From: Ciona savignyi
Taxonomy: Eukaryota > Chordata > Ascidiacea > Phlebobranchia > Cionidae
DNA length: 64,000 bases
Direction: 5' to 3'
NCBI GenBank assembly: GCA_000149265.1
Contig: CH002962.1
Span: 84,691-148,690 of the forward strand
The notes beneath the pieces were generated by a model that was not told where the DNA came from, ran no database searches, and saw nothing but the letters and a program-made list of their open reading frames with translations. Within the stretch, counting starts at the first letter, position 1; each line of letters starts with the position of its first letter. A program made the position numbers and the translations under genes. Positions 23,901 to 36,920 of the stretch are shown here, in pieces.

Positions 23901-26900
23901 TGGGCATAGCACTTGAACGGGTGCTGTAATTTTAATAAAATTTGGTAAAATGTTAAAACATTAGACACTTTGTGCCAATTAAAAAAAGGAAACATTTAAT
24001 TAGGTTAATTTACATGAAAACAAAGATATGTTCCTAAATTTTGATTGTGGCAGACATGCCATATCGCAATGACATCTTCAACAAGAAGTCGACAAATCAG
24101 ATTAAAACTTTAAGAATTGTTACTTAACATGACTCACTTATGTAAAAACAGAAACTTATCTACCAAACCCAGGGGAATTCCCTGAAATCATGAAAAACTA
24201 AATCGGGCCGTTTTGGAAATTTAGCTTTATTTTACTACAGCGCTTGAAAACAAGCTATAATTTAAAACATTTGTGGTAAAATGTTCGTAAATTTAAAACG
24301 TACATTCTTTATTCAACTAAAAATGTAAATTAAGTTTGGTCTGTTAACTATGGGACCCATGCGTTTATGCTTGCAGAAACAAACTACATACGCAGTGTAT
24401 AAAATACAAATTGTGGTTAGGGACCCTGTAGCATGAATATAGGGTATACAACATGTGTTTTACAAATAGTGGTGGTTAACACGTGGTTGACACTCTCTAG
24501 TTATTTTAAACGTTTAACCTGTATACCTGTCACCAGGGATGTATTTTGTTTTAGTTAGTCTTGCATGTGAAATTCTTGTGTACAACAATAAATAAGTGTG
24601 TTTATATGGGGATGTCTTTTTGTTCATTAAGCAAATAATTCAATTGCTATTGTATAAGAGATACCTTTTTTTAAATATCAACAGAACAAATAAAGCTGAC
24701 AAGTTATGTCGCTATACAGTTGCTGGTTGGGTACCAGCGAACCGTGTTAATATTCGGCCCCTTTGGCAAGAGAAAGTGGGTGCTTTGGTCTTAAGTTTGG
24801 GTGTAGATGGGTAGGGGAAGGTGTTGAAAAACTTCTGAAAGTACCCTTTGAGCTTAGACTTAAGCTATATAACAGCAGGGGAAATGGGTACACACAAACT
24901 GAACCAAATTATTTCAATCATTCGCGAAGGAGAACACTTTATGGTAAAAAAAAGTTCAAAACCTTATTAATTACTTAAAGAAACAGGCTATTTTCTATAA
25001 TTCTGCGCTGTATGAAGTAAAAATATTATTGGGGCAATACCAGTACAAAGCATAAAAATTATCTTTATTACTTCTAATGTGTGTGCTTTTCCGAGTTTTA
25101 CCATGTTATGAATATGATTTAAACTTACTAAATGAGACGGAAAGTCTGGCCTTGGTAGAAGCTCTTCGTTCTCTGTTAGATGCTTCACACATGTAGGTTC
25201 CGCTGTCCGTCGTCAGGAGGTTTCTGATTCTAAGCCGCGAGCCTGATGGTTTGCTTGAGATTGAGATTCTTGGTTCTTCCTCCAAATTGATCGGGTAGTT
25301 GTTTCGATACCTAGCAGGGAACAGTGCAATTTAATAGATCTGAAAGCTTCTGAAGTAAAAAGCATTTGCCGCACACAATTTTAATAGCCATATCTACAAA
25401 TATTAAATCGGTATTTTAGTCAATTTACCAAAAACAGTTTTGATCAGTAATGCACTACACTGCACAGATTGACAAGTATTCGGTTGGAGAAAGTCACTAA
25501 GACTCCGCCATCCCTCCGCTTTTGTTTTTGTAACGGATTGTAACCGTTTTAATTGCGATGTGTGTGACGTCAACACTTGGTCATTTCTTGTGTGGGCTAT
25601 AGTTTACGATTCCACTACAATGGTACAATATATGCAATTTAAAACTACATGATACTCATTGAGGTGAAATCGTGACTTAACGTTGTGAAATATGAAAAGG
25701 GAACTGTCTATTTCCGATAATTAATCGTTGATTGTAGGGTTTATGGGCAGACGTTTAATCTTGCCATTACGGAGTTAGGAATTTGCCGTAGATCAAAACT
25801 TCGATTTTACAGCTGATTTAACCACTTTTAATGTCGAAGTCTTGACTGCAATTAAACGACTTAAAATGATACTTAAAGTTTACACGATTTCCAATCGCTT
25901 TATTGTGGCAAAAACTTAAATAAAATATTCACGCTTTAGGCCATTACCATGGCGAAATTAATACACATATTGTTGTTTTAAAACTCGCATATCAAAACAA
26001 AATTTAACAAGACGAATTTACAACAGCATTTCGGGGAAGCTTAACGAATAAATCAAACTAACAAATATTTCACATACCAGGTGTACTGGATGTTATTGTT
26101 CGGCCAAGCGTCCACTCTGCAGCGAAATTTCACCTCCTCTCCAGAAAACATTTGCTGGTCGTCCATTTGCCCAATAATTCTCAGATGTGGGTCTCTCTCC
26201 TCTGCAAATAAAGATAACATCTTTAATAATGTTCTTATAAACACAACATTTTGGAATGTGTTGAAATGGTAACAGTGTCCGTGGTGTGTTGACATTGTGT
26301 TGGGCTTCTTTAACCTTATTTTTTAATAGCTAGAATTTTTATGTCCAAGAAGACCTTAAGGTAATTACATGTTTACAATTAAGTATTTTTCTTATCTCTA
26401 AGAGTCAATAAAAGAATTGTTTTAAAACTGTAGTTGAATATTAAGGGGAGTACATTTGTTTGGCGTTTTAACGATGTGCGAGTTGCTTAGTTAAAATGTC
26501 GCTATTCTATGTCGGTAAATGAAGGAATGCTGGACAAGAAAACTACTAGCCTGCAACAACAGGCTTTGTTTTGATACGGACTTGAAAAGTCGGCGGATAT
26601 ATTGGTCAAGGATCCTTGACTTGAAAATCCCATACCGACTTATACCCCCGTTACTATGACTAAGAGTCACCAATAAAAAGAACCGGAATCGTACGCTCTT
26701 GAGGTCTATTGAAACACCAGTAAAATTTCGCTTATTTATTCAAAACCCTTTTGTTGTGGATCTATTGTCGAGGCGATTATACTTTTCTATAGAATTTTTG
26801 TTTGGATAAGAGACAAACGTTCTACCAATACGAAAGCACAGACGAGATATTGAATGATTTAGTTGCTTGATATATACTATACGATCGATGTCAAAACATT

Positions 26901-29900
26901 TAGAGCGACTACGCCCATTAGCCTCGGCGGACAGCCGGGTTATATAGGCACCGCCGCTGTCCATTTATTTCGCTCTCCTCGTTTTATTGGAAGTAACCCC
27001 TAACCTAACCCAATATGTCATTTCTCCGTTAGTCGGTATAAACGTGTGATCAAAATGTGTCGTTCGCACTACTGTCACGTGATGTACTCATAATCACTTA
27101 CCCGTGTCGACGCCATCTTGGTTTCCTGTTTCACTGCAAAACAATAATGAATTATAGAAAATGGCTGGTCCTAAATATAAAAAAATATTTTTGCTGTGTG
27201 TCTGTCTACTCACAATGCAACCATATTAAACAGTCTGGTGTTTTTAACAAAGGGGAAGCGTGACATAATTACAGTCTAGAGTTTTTGTTAATTAGTTAAT
27301 GAATGAAACAGAAGACGTAATGAGAAATTGACGCGTCACCGAATCACGGACAGCATTCTAATTACTACGTCATAAATAAACACTAAATCTCCTCACGAGA
27401 ATTGGAATATAATTGTTTGGCGCGTTTAACATATTTATGGCGTCATTCGTTAATTACGTCATGTTCTTACCTCGATTCTGTTGACGTGACATCACTGGAT
27501 GACGTAGGATTTGCGTGAGAGCGTAGAATGCCTGAAATGTAAACACTGAAAGTTAAAAATGTGGTTGAGGCGTGGTGATGAAAAATCGGTAAATAATAGC
27601 CAAGGAAAACTTAATTATAACTTTAATTTTGTTACCCTTAAAATGTGGAATCAATTAAATACGTTTTAAAACGTTGGAAAACGGCGAGAATATAAAGGTG
27701 AATGTCTTATCCAGTGTTTTTAGTTGTCGTGTCTGAACCAACACAGACGACAAGGTAATTTTTATTATCAGTTGCACTAAAACCCACACGATTAATAGAA
27801 ATATATGTCATGTTGTTTGAATTCAACAGAATGCTAACACATGACGCAATCGCGATGCTTTGATAAATTGGCCTTTCTAGTGCCGGTAGCTTTTCTGCGG
27901 TCGACAGGTTTCGCTGAGCAAAGAGCGTTTCTTGAACACACAGCATTAATCAAGAAAAAGTGACTAGAGAGTAAAACTGTTTACTCGAGAACTTATATTA
28001 GGAAGATACCAACAAAAATGGAACAAGTGCAGTCAAACACTTTTGTAAGTGTCTTTATCTCATACACGGCTTGATAACACACATTTATGTTTATATGTTC
28101 CAATACCCCAGGAAATCGGTATTAAAACAGTGATAATATATGCTTTATACAGGCCAAAGCATAGATGTAGCCATATTCTTAAGTGTATTACGGTTTGTGT
28201 TAATAAAATTCTTTCAGTAATTCGTTTTATTAACTTCTACTAGATCTATTGAAATGACTGTCGATTTGATCGAAATGTTCAAATTGTGATATATGGTCCG
28301 CACCTGTATTTGTGCGAATCTGCCAAGGTTTAAACCCGTACATGTAATTATTGACACAAGATGGTACATGTAAAACCTATGACCTTGAACCGTGACACTT
28401 GGATTTGCAATGCAAAAGTCTAACACAATTTCCTTTGAAGACTTTAATTACGGAACACGGCTGAAAATTGGCCTAAAATCCGGTCAATTATCTTTCCCTC
28501 AGCGTGTTTGGACGAAAACTTGGGACAAAACGTAAAAACGACCTGCCGAATAAAAGTTAAGCCACCGTAACCAGCTTTAGAGTAATTTAAGGATATCCGT
28601 AACCAGTAAACCGTGCGACGTTGTTGTACTTGGCGTGGACGGCCTGCTATAAACTGTAGAAACGTGACATTAAATATTTAAGAGTTTTGTATTATCAGGT
28701 ATTAAAGTTAAACTGTAGAACCTTGCAAGTACGAGGATTGGGAACGATGTTTTGGACGCAAATTCCGCGATGTTAGTCAAGCATCAACCACATAACGACG
28801 GACGTAGAGCGAAATTTCAACAGTGCAAAAGGTGGTCGTTTCGCACCAGCATGCCTCGCACAGTAAACTTAGTTTAATACAATTTTTAAATCGCTTTTCC
28901 CCAATGAGTGAAAAGAGATTGGATTGGCGTTTATAAAATGTTGTTGCTACTCTCAATAAACAAACGGATATTAAACAACAATGATTTTAAAAATTCAATA
29001 AGCCAAACCTTATGGGCATTTGAGCGTCTTTTCATTTCACATCAAGGAACTAAAATATCGGTCAATCTGAGATTAGTTGGTCTGGAAAGGGGGACACTCT
29101 TAACATTGTTCGCCCGCTGAACATACATAATGCATCCTCCCAAGATGACGCGGTGAAATTAGACTAATCTGGCATTATTCGCCTTTGTAATATCGACGTT
29201 GAGGTCCTGTTCGGCCAGCGTAGAGTCGAGGATAAACACAAACATTCCATGCTTTATCAGAGTCAAGATAATCCAAGCACCCCTAGGCTGTGGTCACTGG
29301 GTATTTTTAGCGTAAACTTTACAATATTTCGCTTTATAAACCATCATGTGAGTGAAGCGTACAAAAGTGCCAACGTAAAACCTCGACGAATTATGCTGAA
29401 AATCTATACTATGATTGCACTAAAGCAGAAATAAACAAACGTTATCGTATTCTAGCAGCACTGACCATTTAAGGCAATTTAAACGATATCTTCCGCCTAT
29501 CATGTTTAAAGCCATTTGCGCAACCCGAGCTGGTCATTTCCCAACTACTGGATATTGATATTGTGTGACGCTAGGCATCGGCAAGCAACCTATACAACAC
29601 TTATCTATATTCCCCACATTTCCAAATTTCTGTTAATACACACATGCACACAAATCACCGTTAAATAGCAAACGACCTGTCCATTAACGCAACGTTAAAA
29701 ATACAAATCATTTATGCATATTTGTACACAAATCAACTATGAAATACAAATAAATGTAAATAAGAAATATCAGACAATTATCTGGTAGTTTTGGTGCAGT
29801 CGAGTTTAGTTCAAGTGTGCTTTAGGCTTTACCATTTCAAGTATTATTTCCAAAATAAACGAACGCTCTAGATATGAACTTTAGGTCTGTTACTCAATTT

Positions 29901-32015
29901 TGCCCGTGGGCCTAGCATGGAGTGATAGGGTTTGGGATTGTGGTTTCGAAATCTATTGGGCCGGTTAATTAACGTCGGATTGTGGTTTAAAGTGTAGACT
30001 GTGTTATCCAAATGGAGTAAAAACTACCTCCAAATAAAAACGTGTAAAAAATCAAAATAAACAACAAGGTCAGAAGTCTTCTGTGACAACAAAATCATTC
30101 TTTGAGACAGTAGATCTTGTTGAAAATATCGGAAAAATAAGCTATGCAACCATGTTTAGATTAGTTTTTTTGTACCGTTTGCACTCACTCACTGACATTG
30201 CCCACTATCTCCTTCACAAACGGAGAGGTCAAAGCTTTTAGGTCAACTATCCTATTACCTTAGCCCTTAGACAGGTTAAATCAATTATTCGGTTTAGAGA
30301 CGAATTTTAGCGGAGATACGCCTTCGTGGAGTGGAAATTAACGCGTAGCTGATTTAATTATCGCAGACACCACTATGACGTAAGAATCGGATTAGAACAA
30401 TGAATATTGTGATGAAAACAAATGGATTTTAACACTAAACTTCGTTGTGCGCGTAAATAAGATCGAAATTAATGAGCAACATTAAATCATTTATACGTGA
30501 CATTATGACCACCTTTGTAAGCGCGCCACCGTTAACGACAACATTTTAGGCAAGTGTCAAAAATATACTGTATTGTAAGCAATACGATTTTTAATTCTGG
30601 CTAAATTTTAATTTGTCTCGCTGCACAGTCGCAATGCCATATGTTTGTGTTCCTGCCGTTACAATGGAGGAAAGCATACGAACGCTTGCACTTTGAGGTC
30701 ACAAACGAGTTTCTTATGACCTTTAAAATCAACAATGAAACTTCCGGTCAGCAATCGAACTCCGATGGTGCGAAAACGCGAAACGGGCCGACCGTAAAAT
30801 TCCAAGTGTACTGTGAAGGATCCAAAGTGTAAGGTTGTTTTTATTTTATTTATACCTGAGATATAAAAGTTTTGTGTGGATAAATGTAAACCCTGAATCT
30901 AAAAACATGACAGAGACTCGTATGGTTTAAGACCTGAAGGTTTTGTTCACCTCCGGTACATTCCGCCCCACCCCCACCTTTACTTATATCGGTGTTTGCA
31001 GGCGGTGCTGATGACAGAGACCATCACAGAGATTTCCAACTATGCTTTGATCAAGCTTGAAAGACTGAAATTCAAAACGCACGCCCGACTGGCCCTGGTC
31101 AGAGGATTAGTGACCATTTACCTGGACAGTGACGGCGGAAGTGTCGATCTTATTGCAATGTATCACCAAAACAAATTTAAACATAAAAATCCAAGTTTTC
31201 AACAAGTTGCAACAGGCAATTGCTCGCGATTGTCAATTTTAGATTTCATTGAAACGAGACATTTTTATGGCAGGAAATTACGTCATTAACTTTGTTTGCA
31301 ATCTAATTACTGATGTTTCGGAAATAACAATTCTAAATATTTCTAAATCGACTTGTCGCGTTCATGGCGCCGTGTTTTGAGACCACTTGTGACCTAACAA
31401 TACACGCAATTATGACGTAAACAAACGGCACCTGCAACGTGATTGTGACGTCATAAGAAGGGATAAACAAAGACCAGATTCTAGATTAGAGGTCGTAGGA
31501 TTAGGGTCAGTGTTGCTGGTCTAAACCCTGGGACAGGCAAGCTGTCGAAGAGATAAACCAATAACGTTGAACGATTCCCGTCCGGTCGGTAACTTTGCAA
31601 ATACTTATTTTCAAACTTTGGTATACTTAAATACCAATATTTATGGAAGACTAAAATAATACACATTTTAATAGTGAAAAGTTCTCTAAACCATATACGC
31701 ATTACAAGGCATCGTTTGCAACGCGTTTGTGCTACTGGATTTTCCAAATATATTGATTGTAACCTAAGAACTAAAATTTCCTTGAAACTAGAAAACCGTA
31801 ACAAGATTCTAAGCACAGAAAGTGCATTTCAATCAAGATTAGTTTCCCTACAGAAGCGAAATTATCTCCAGGCAATCTAATTAATGAGAGTATATCCTAA
31901 ACAAATCCCTCCATACGACAGTTGATTGGCTTTAAGGATAAGAAGTCTGCATAATAAGCTTACCTTCACATAGCAGCAATAATAGGAGACACCGAAACAT
32001 ATGGTTTTCCAGCAT
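17103..32015 (-). CDS. ROR-type receptor tyrosine kinase, copy A (predicted pseudokinase)
   Basis: Exons in order: 31964-32015, 27471-27531, 27102-27133, 26078-26201, 25129-25310, (one missing), 22190-22329, 21799-22010, 21452-21652, 21170-21290, 20832-21013 (or to 20823), 20474-20596, 20112-20222, 19511-19690, 19046-19224, 18681-18810, 18449-18568, 18087-18232, 17103-17919; about 1050 residues. Known: ROR receptors bind Wnt5-type ligands through the Frizzled CRD and act in planar polarity. Seen: signal peptide [13 protein letters not shown], an acidic linker in two small exons, one I-set Ig domain (YTWYR...[10 protein letters not shown]), a Frizzled CRD ([15 protein letters not shown]...), a kringle (VCQAWPTS...[20 protein letters not shown]), a TM helix ([20 protein letters not shown]) before CRRKKR, and a kinase with [15 protein letters not shown] and HRDLSARN. 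The DFG position reads NLG and the DxW position reads SAVWSFG. The tail is long and Pro/Gln/Tyr-rich. Phases require one further exon of length 1 mod 3 between the Ig and CRD exons. Confidence 0.92.
18453..18845 (-). other. Gene-conversion tract, ror-a side
   Basis: This 393-base stretch aligns base for base with 37638-38030 in ror-b. I count 13 substitutions and no indel (about 96.7% identity). It covers the exon encoding [20 protein letters not shown], the whole intron after WMAPE, and the 130-base WMAPES...SNHE exon, which is identical in both. Outside the tract the genes stop being alignable as DNA within a few bases. Confidence 0.9.
22190..22329 (-). other. ror-a Frizzled CRD first exon
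   Basis: Encodes [20 protein letters not shown] and on to [12 protein letters not shown]. Length 140 nt, the same as the ror-b counterpart at 44769-44908. It starts needing two bases from an upstream exon, whereas the last Ig exon (25129) supplies one. This proves a missing exon in between. Confidence 0.85.
22487..22617 (-). other. Assembly gap (131 N)
   Basis: A run of N inside the ror-a intron between the Ig and Frizzled exons. It sits 158 bases upstream of the first Frizzled exon. In ror-b the 40-nt proline-rich linker exon sits 114 bases upstream of its counterpart, so the gap is the most likely place for the missing ror-a exon. Confidence 0.95.
22942..22963. repeat. Short perfect hairpin beside satellite block
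   Basis: GTCCCATTT and AAATGGGAC, nine bases each, separated by a four-base loop. A related palindromic ATGGGACCCAT lies at the other side of the satellite block near 24353. Confidence 0.6.
22984..23033. repeat. Polypyrimidine (T)n(C) tract
   Basis: About 50 bases of T interrupted by single C every 10-13 bases, ending just before the first satellite unit. On the minus strand it is an A-rich tract that makes a spurious poly-Lys reading frame. Confidence 0.85.
23040..24350. repeat. Tandem block of four ~335-bp units
   Basis: The anchor GACAGGCATG-like motif recurs at 23046, 23383, 23718 and 24049, giving periods of about 337, 335 and 331. Within each unit the same landmarks recur: a ccgacatctaccagaag-like start, ATGCAGAAACCAAAATTTTGGG, GGGGAATTCCC, TTTCTAAAAAAATAG, and GCGCTTGAA. 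Units 1 and 2 are most alike and unit 4 is strongly decayed. It lies in the ror-a intron and has no open frame. Confidence 0.85.
24355..24535. repeat. Dispersed repeat, family C
   Basis: Shares GCTTGCAGAAACAAAC near its start and a GTGGTTGAC...TCTCTAGT...ATTTTA block near its end with 61690-61865. A shorter related piece with TTAACACGTG lies at 62355-62450. Likely an old transposon or SINE relic; class unknown. Confidence 0.5.
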
Positions 32016-34528
32016 TTTCTTTAAAATCCTTCAATTTTTGACGTTTTGATGTTCGCTTGTGTTTGATAACTTCCAGAGCAGTACTCTTTTTGATAAAACG
32101 GCCTCTAATACGTTTGTCTCTAAAATGGAATCAATGGAACCTATATTGTTCTCAGTTGTCTTTTCAAGGATTCACAATTCTATAATAGAATACTTTTATT
32201 TAGTTGCAGTAGACCTGTTTCGAATATAAAATATGAAACTCCTGTGGAAACCAATATAAATGACTACCATATTCTAAGCAATTACGCCGTTACTCCTACA
32301 AAAGGATCTAATTTTCCATGTCAAACTGACAATTAGATTTCAACACAAGTCATAATATCCACTCGCCCGTCGATGCGGCGTAAAGCGTAATAGTCTGTGC
32401 GAGTTGCTGGAGCAAGTTTTGAAAGCTGATAAAACGCACGAAAAAGGCAGCAATCTCTCGCTCGCTAATTAGAGCCGCAGTCGGATCTCATTACGTTATC
32501 GCCCATGGCCGATTAGACTGGTAAAGAGTCAACACACATAGCCAAGGCAATCTTTTGTTCGAGACCTTGCAAAGACAAAGCAGATCTCGAATTGATAAGC
32601 CCGTTTGCATTTAGCAAGCCTGGCGTTAGTTGATAATCACAAATCAATCGAATGCTGAAAATCGGCGAAGGAAATTTTGATAGCTTGTATAATCAACTAC
32701 ACAATCAAGGAAATTAGTCTGTGGTTATCATATAGATATTCTAAATCACTAGAATAACAAAAGAAAAGTGATTTAATTACAAAATAACGCGTTCTAAAAC
32801 TTGTGAACATTTAGTCTTAATAAAATCAACATATTTAAATTTTGTACAGAAATGTTGGAAATTACTCTCGTAAAAAACTCCGTCGAAATGTGTTAAAATG
32901 CCAAATTAAAACAATAAAATTAGTTTTAACCATTTCGTGAATAATAATTACTTAAATACCGAAATATGTTTTCACAAAAGGCTTTATTAAATTCCGAATG
33001 ATGCCACAGCTAGTGCAGGTGTATGGCAGGTGAGCAAAGTTGGACAACCCAGCAGATAGTCGGGGAATAAAACTAGGCGCTGTTTTGTTCGCATGACCTG
33101 CCTTGCGTGCTAAAAATATTACCGAGAAACTCTAGCACCAGAAGAAATGCTGTAAATGTATTTTTTCGTTCCAGCAGCTATAATAAAGAAACATTTCGCC
33201 ATAACTTAGTTTGAATGTTGTTATATTATGTGCTATAAATTTAACTGTTGCCTAAAATATATAAATATGAAATTATGACGTTTTTAAACAGAATATTTGT
33301 TGTTTTGCTGTATAAATAAGAGGGTTACCAGAAGTATATAAATCGGTAAAATAAAATATAATTAATAAATATAAATAAAAGTTTTTTATAGGAAGGTAGT
33401 GAAATATAGTATATTGACAACAAAAATATATACAAAAATTATGCCTCAGGTATCGTTTTCATTTTTTTAATTGAAATATTTTACACATTTAATTTTGTAT
33501 AAATATTCATTAAATTAGTTGTTCTTTCGCGCTATTTTACTATCGAATGTGGGGGAAAACGGATGTTCATTTTGATAAGAACATTTACTCTCTCTTTGTT
33601 TTGATAGATTTACGAGCTGCCAAAATTCGATTTATAAGGCTTTTAACAAGCCACAAGTTTATGGCACTATAAAACACTTTTACCATCGTAATTGAAACAA
33701 ATTGTTCATGGGGGTTATGAGATTACTGAGTGTATTTTTCTTGGAAAATAATTTAAGATCATAACAAAATATCACATTTTTGATGTAGCTAAATTTTGGG
33801 TATAAAACTTATTTCAACTTGGTCATTGTAAAAATTACGATTTATTTTAGGAATCGTTAGCAACGTAAATTCGATTAAAAATGATTTCACGCAAGATAAC
33901 GCGTTTAAAAACTATTTCATAGCCTGGAAAATTTATAAAATGTAGCATTTTTAGTTTTTACTTTTATCAATAACGCATTTTGGGTCATTTCTGTATCTGA
34001 GTTTAATTAATCATTTTTTACATTTTTAAATTTATTTGTAAAATATATATAATTTAGAACATGCTAATCAAGCGTTTTATGGATGACTATCAAACTGTAA
34101 ACGTTTCGGCATTCCATTTAACGTTAGTAATACTTGTGGGTCTATCTACTCGTTGTTTTGTGACCTAAGGTCGCGAGTCAAAAAACGACGGCAAATGGGT
34201 TTAAAGCAGACCTTGTTTTATGGATTAGATGTCGTTACTTGCGTGTTGGGGGTTAGACCACGGGTGGTCTGGACCTGAGAAGCCAAAACCGCAATTTTTC
34301 TGTTAAACTGTGACGAAGACAGGGTTCCAGTGTCATCTGATACGCGTCACGTTTTGTTGTCAGCGTTTTTAAAAACACATTTTGTTCATTTTTAGTTTAA
34401 AAATGATACGAAATAAAACTCTTTTCAAAATGTTTTTCAGGGGAAACTCACGGATTTTGTCCTGTACCACCGCTCAACGTCAAAAGGTCAAGACGAGTTC
34501 AAGATAGGTTTTCCTGCTCGGACCAAGT
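30629..34528 (+). CDS. Candidate exons of an unidentified gene, opposite ror-a exon 1
   Basis: Three stretches look like coding exons: 30629-30826 (after CTGCACAG; contains [20 protein letters not shown] and [13 protein letters not shown]), from 31002 to between about 31137 and 31289 (after [28 protein letters not shown] and on to [11 protein letters not shown]), and 34441-34528 (after TTTTTCAG; GKLTDFVLYHRSTSKGQDEF). All are in phase 0, carry good acceptors, and have protein-like composition with alternating hydrophobic residues suggestive of beta strands. I do not recognise a family. Donors are weak: GTGTAA after exon 1 and no clear donor in exon 2. Ends on both sides are unknown. If real, the gene straddles the first exon of ror-a on the other strand. 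Confidence 0.35.
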
Positions 34529-36920
34529 GTAAATCCCGATTTGGAATCTTATTTATATCTTCTATGTTGACCCTTTATTTGCACTAATACTATTATTTCA
34601 CATTTCAATGGTGATCAAGTTTCAATTGTTGTGCTACGAAACAAAGCGCATCACTGGTCCACATCCTCGTGTGTATTAGGTCAGATTTGCAAAAGATACC
34701 AATGTGACTTATACCCGAACTTCAGTAGAGCATATTAGTAAAACGGAAGAAAGCTATTATGTGCTTTAAATTGGCGCCGCAGTCAAAACAAATGTTTGAG
34801 ACGATCGTGTAATATGATAAATTTCGGTACGTGTAAGACATTTTTGAGACGTTTTGTAATTTGCAAGTTTTTTGTACTAGACTAAGCTTTAAAACCAGAA
34901 CCAGTGGAATCATATACTTATTGTTGTGGTTATATTTCTTCAAAAATCGGTTTGCTAACCATAACACCTAAGCCTATCTATTCAGCTCATATTTAAAGAT
35001 TCTCCATATATTTTGTACTCCGCGGGCAAAAGTTGTTCACCTCCTCTCCATATCTGCGAAATCTATATATTTCACAGGCATAAATCTTGATGGGCATATG
35101 TGAAATACAATTCCAAACCCTCTTAAATCAATAGAAATATTTCTGTAGTTTCTAATCTAAAACTACTAAATCCAGCCGGCATATCGCCGAAATCTCTTTC
35201 ATTCATTTTGTAGACTTTTAGCAGCAATTGTATCATAAACCTAAGTGCTCACAAGTCACATAAAAAAATAATTTTACTAAACTGCTGTACAGATTAAGTT
35301 TGTCGCTGAACATCATATGCATCTTACAGTCCTTAAACTAACTTGTAAACTGTTTGCAAGGCCTACTGCATGTATATATTGGCATTAAACACACCGAGAT
35401 TTTTCGTGAATAATTAAATCTTCATGTCTTTCAGCGTATTTTAAAGCAGAAATAAGTTTAACAGGAGCGCAACTAACGGGGCGACGACGGGAAATGTTAG
35501 TGATGAAGCAGTAATTTGGAAATTTCCTCCGCCGTACAATTTGTGTGGTACGGTTTTCCCCAGTCAACCAAGTTTTTAGCGGAATTTTTGTGGAATGCGC
35601 AAACTAGCTAAGTGAGCCATCGACAACTTATGGAATAGAATATAGGCTTTCCAAGTTTGGCCGTATAGGATAGGATATACCTGTTTATCCTCTTAAATGG
35701 GAAAAAGGTGGGTTAACGTACGGGCAATCGTCAAATCACCTCGCGCCCACCGTCGGATAATGGGAGCTATTGCAGTGGGTTGAGTATGATTGATAAGTTG
35801 CTTCAATTTAGTAATACTCATTAATCCGCTAGGTTAAGGCAGTGTCCATAGGTGCCTTGCCTAAGGGCACAACTGGTTAGCTAGCGACTGGTTTCGAGTA
35901 TGCAACCCTTCAGCTGAAAGACAGACTAATCTAACGGACACATAAACCAGGTTTTATCATCAAGCACTACAGTCAGCCTACCGAAGTTACTGTATTGTCT
36001 TGTATAGAATGGACACAATAAGTTTTTTTTGTTCTGCTCCTTTAAACCGGGTTACGGCAACCTTCGTAAAGTGACTTGCCATTGAATTGTGAACACAGCC
36101 AACCGACCAGCGGTTTGTTTTGATTCCGTAACCACTCGGACTACTCTGGGAATCTCATACACAACGAATTACGAAGAACCCATTACCGATATAAAACTTA
36201 GTCTAGTAAAAACTTGCGGCACAAAATGAATAGAGCAATGCGCTCAGTGGGGCTAAATTCCAGGTCCGGTAAAAACGTGGTTCACTTAACTTCTGGGTTG
36301 TGTTTCTACCAAATGCATTTTGCTTACGTCGCGGCAATTTCGGCTAAGATTGTCGAAGGTATATTACTTTAGGAAATATTATTTGTATCACATACATACC
36401 AATAATGAAAAGAATATTCTTTAAATGCTACATTACTCGTTACAACTGCCTCATAATTAATATAAACCTAGTATTGCGACAAAACGCTTGAATTGTAACT
36501 ACTTTAATACGAAGGCTCACAAGACTACACAAAACAAAGAATCGACGTAAAAGGCAAAACACCTTACTGTACAATTGAAAGACAATATGATGTCATAATA
36601 GGAATTATGAAGAAGCAATGAGAGGTTATATGGCTAATGTGACGTAATAAATACAGGCAGTAAGCTGTTACACGCACAAAAATCCATTTGTAAATTACAC
36701 TGGCTACAGATAAATTGTTAATTTTCGACAAACATAATAATATTTTAAATACCGATTTTCAACCACTTGATCAGACCTAGTAAATGTATATTTATATAGT
36801 AGGCTTGGCCATCGCGCAAAATATGTTATATACCATTGTCACTTTTCCTGGAACCCCCTCCCGAATCCAACTCTTGAATTGCGAACGAATTTACAACCGC
36901 TAGATTGCGGTATAGAGCAA
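32016..36920. other. Intergenic stretch between the two ROR genes
   Basis: AT-rich, with the SINE at 35664-35938 and the candidate (+) exon at 34441-34528. No other coding signal was seen. It should contain the ror-a promoter, but no TATA box could be placed with confidence. Confidence 0.5.
35664..35938 (-). repeat. SINE family A, inverted near-complete copy
   Basis: Runs from GTATAGGATAGGATATACC to the tRNA-like head (CAACCCTTCAGCTGAAAGAC). Lies between ror-a and ror-b. A possible second, strongly decayed piece follows at about 36055-36175. Confidence 0.8.

Noticed and set aside
27707..27946. 79-residue minus-strand frame starting [11 protein letters not shown]
   Set aside because: Considered as an alternative ror-a first exon, but there is no donor in suitable phase and a convincing signal-peptide exon exists at 31964-32015.
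31481..31816. 111-residue minus-strand frame
   Set aside because: It lies in the first ror-a intron, has no splice context or recognisable domain, and has intron-like composition.
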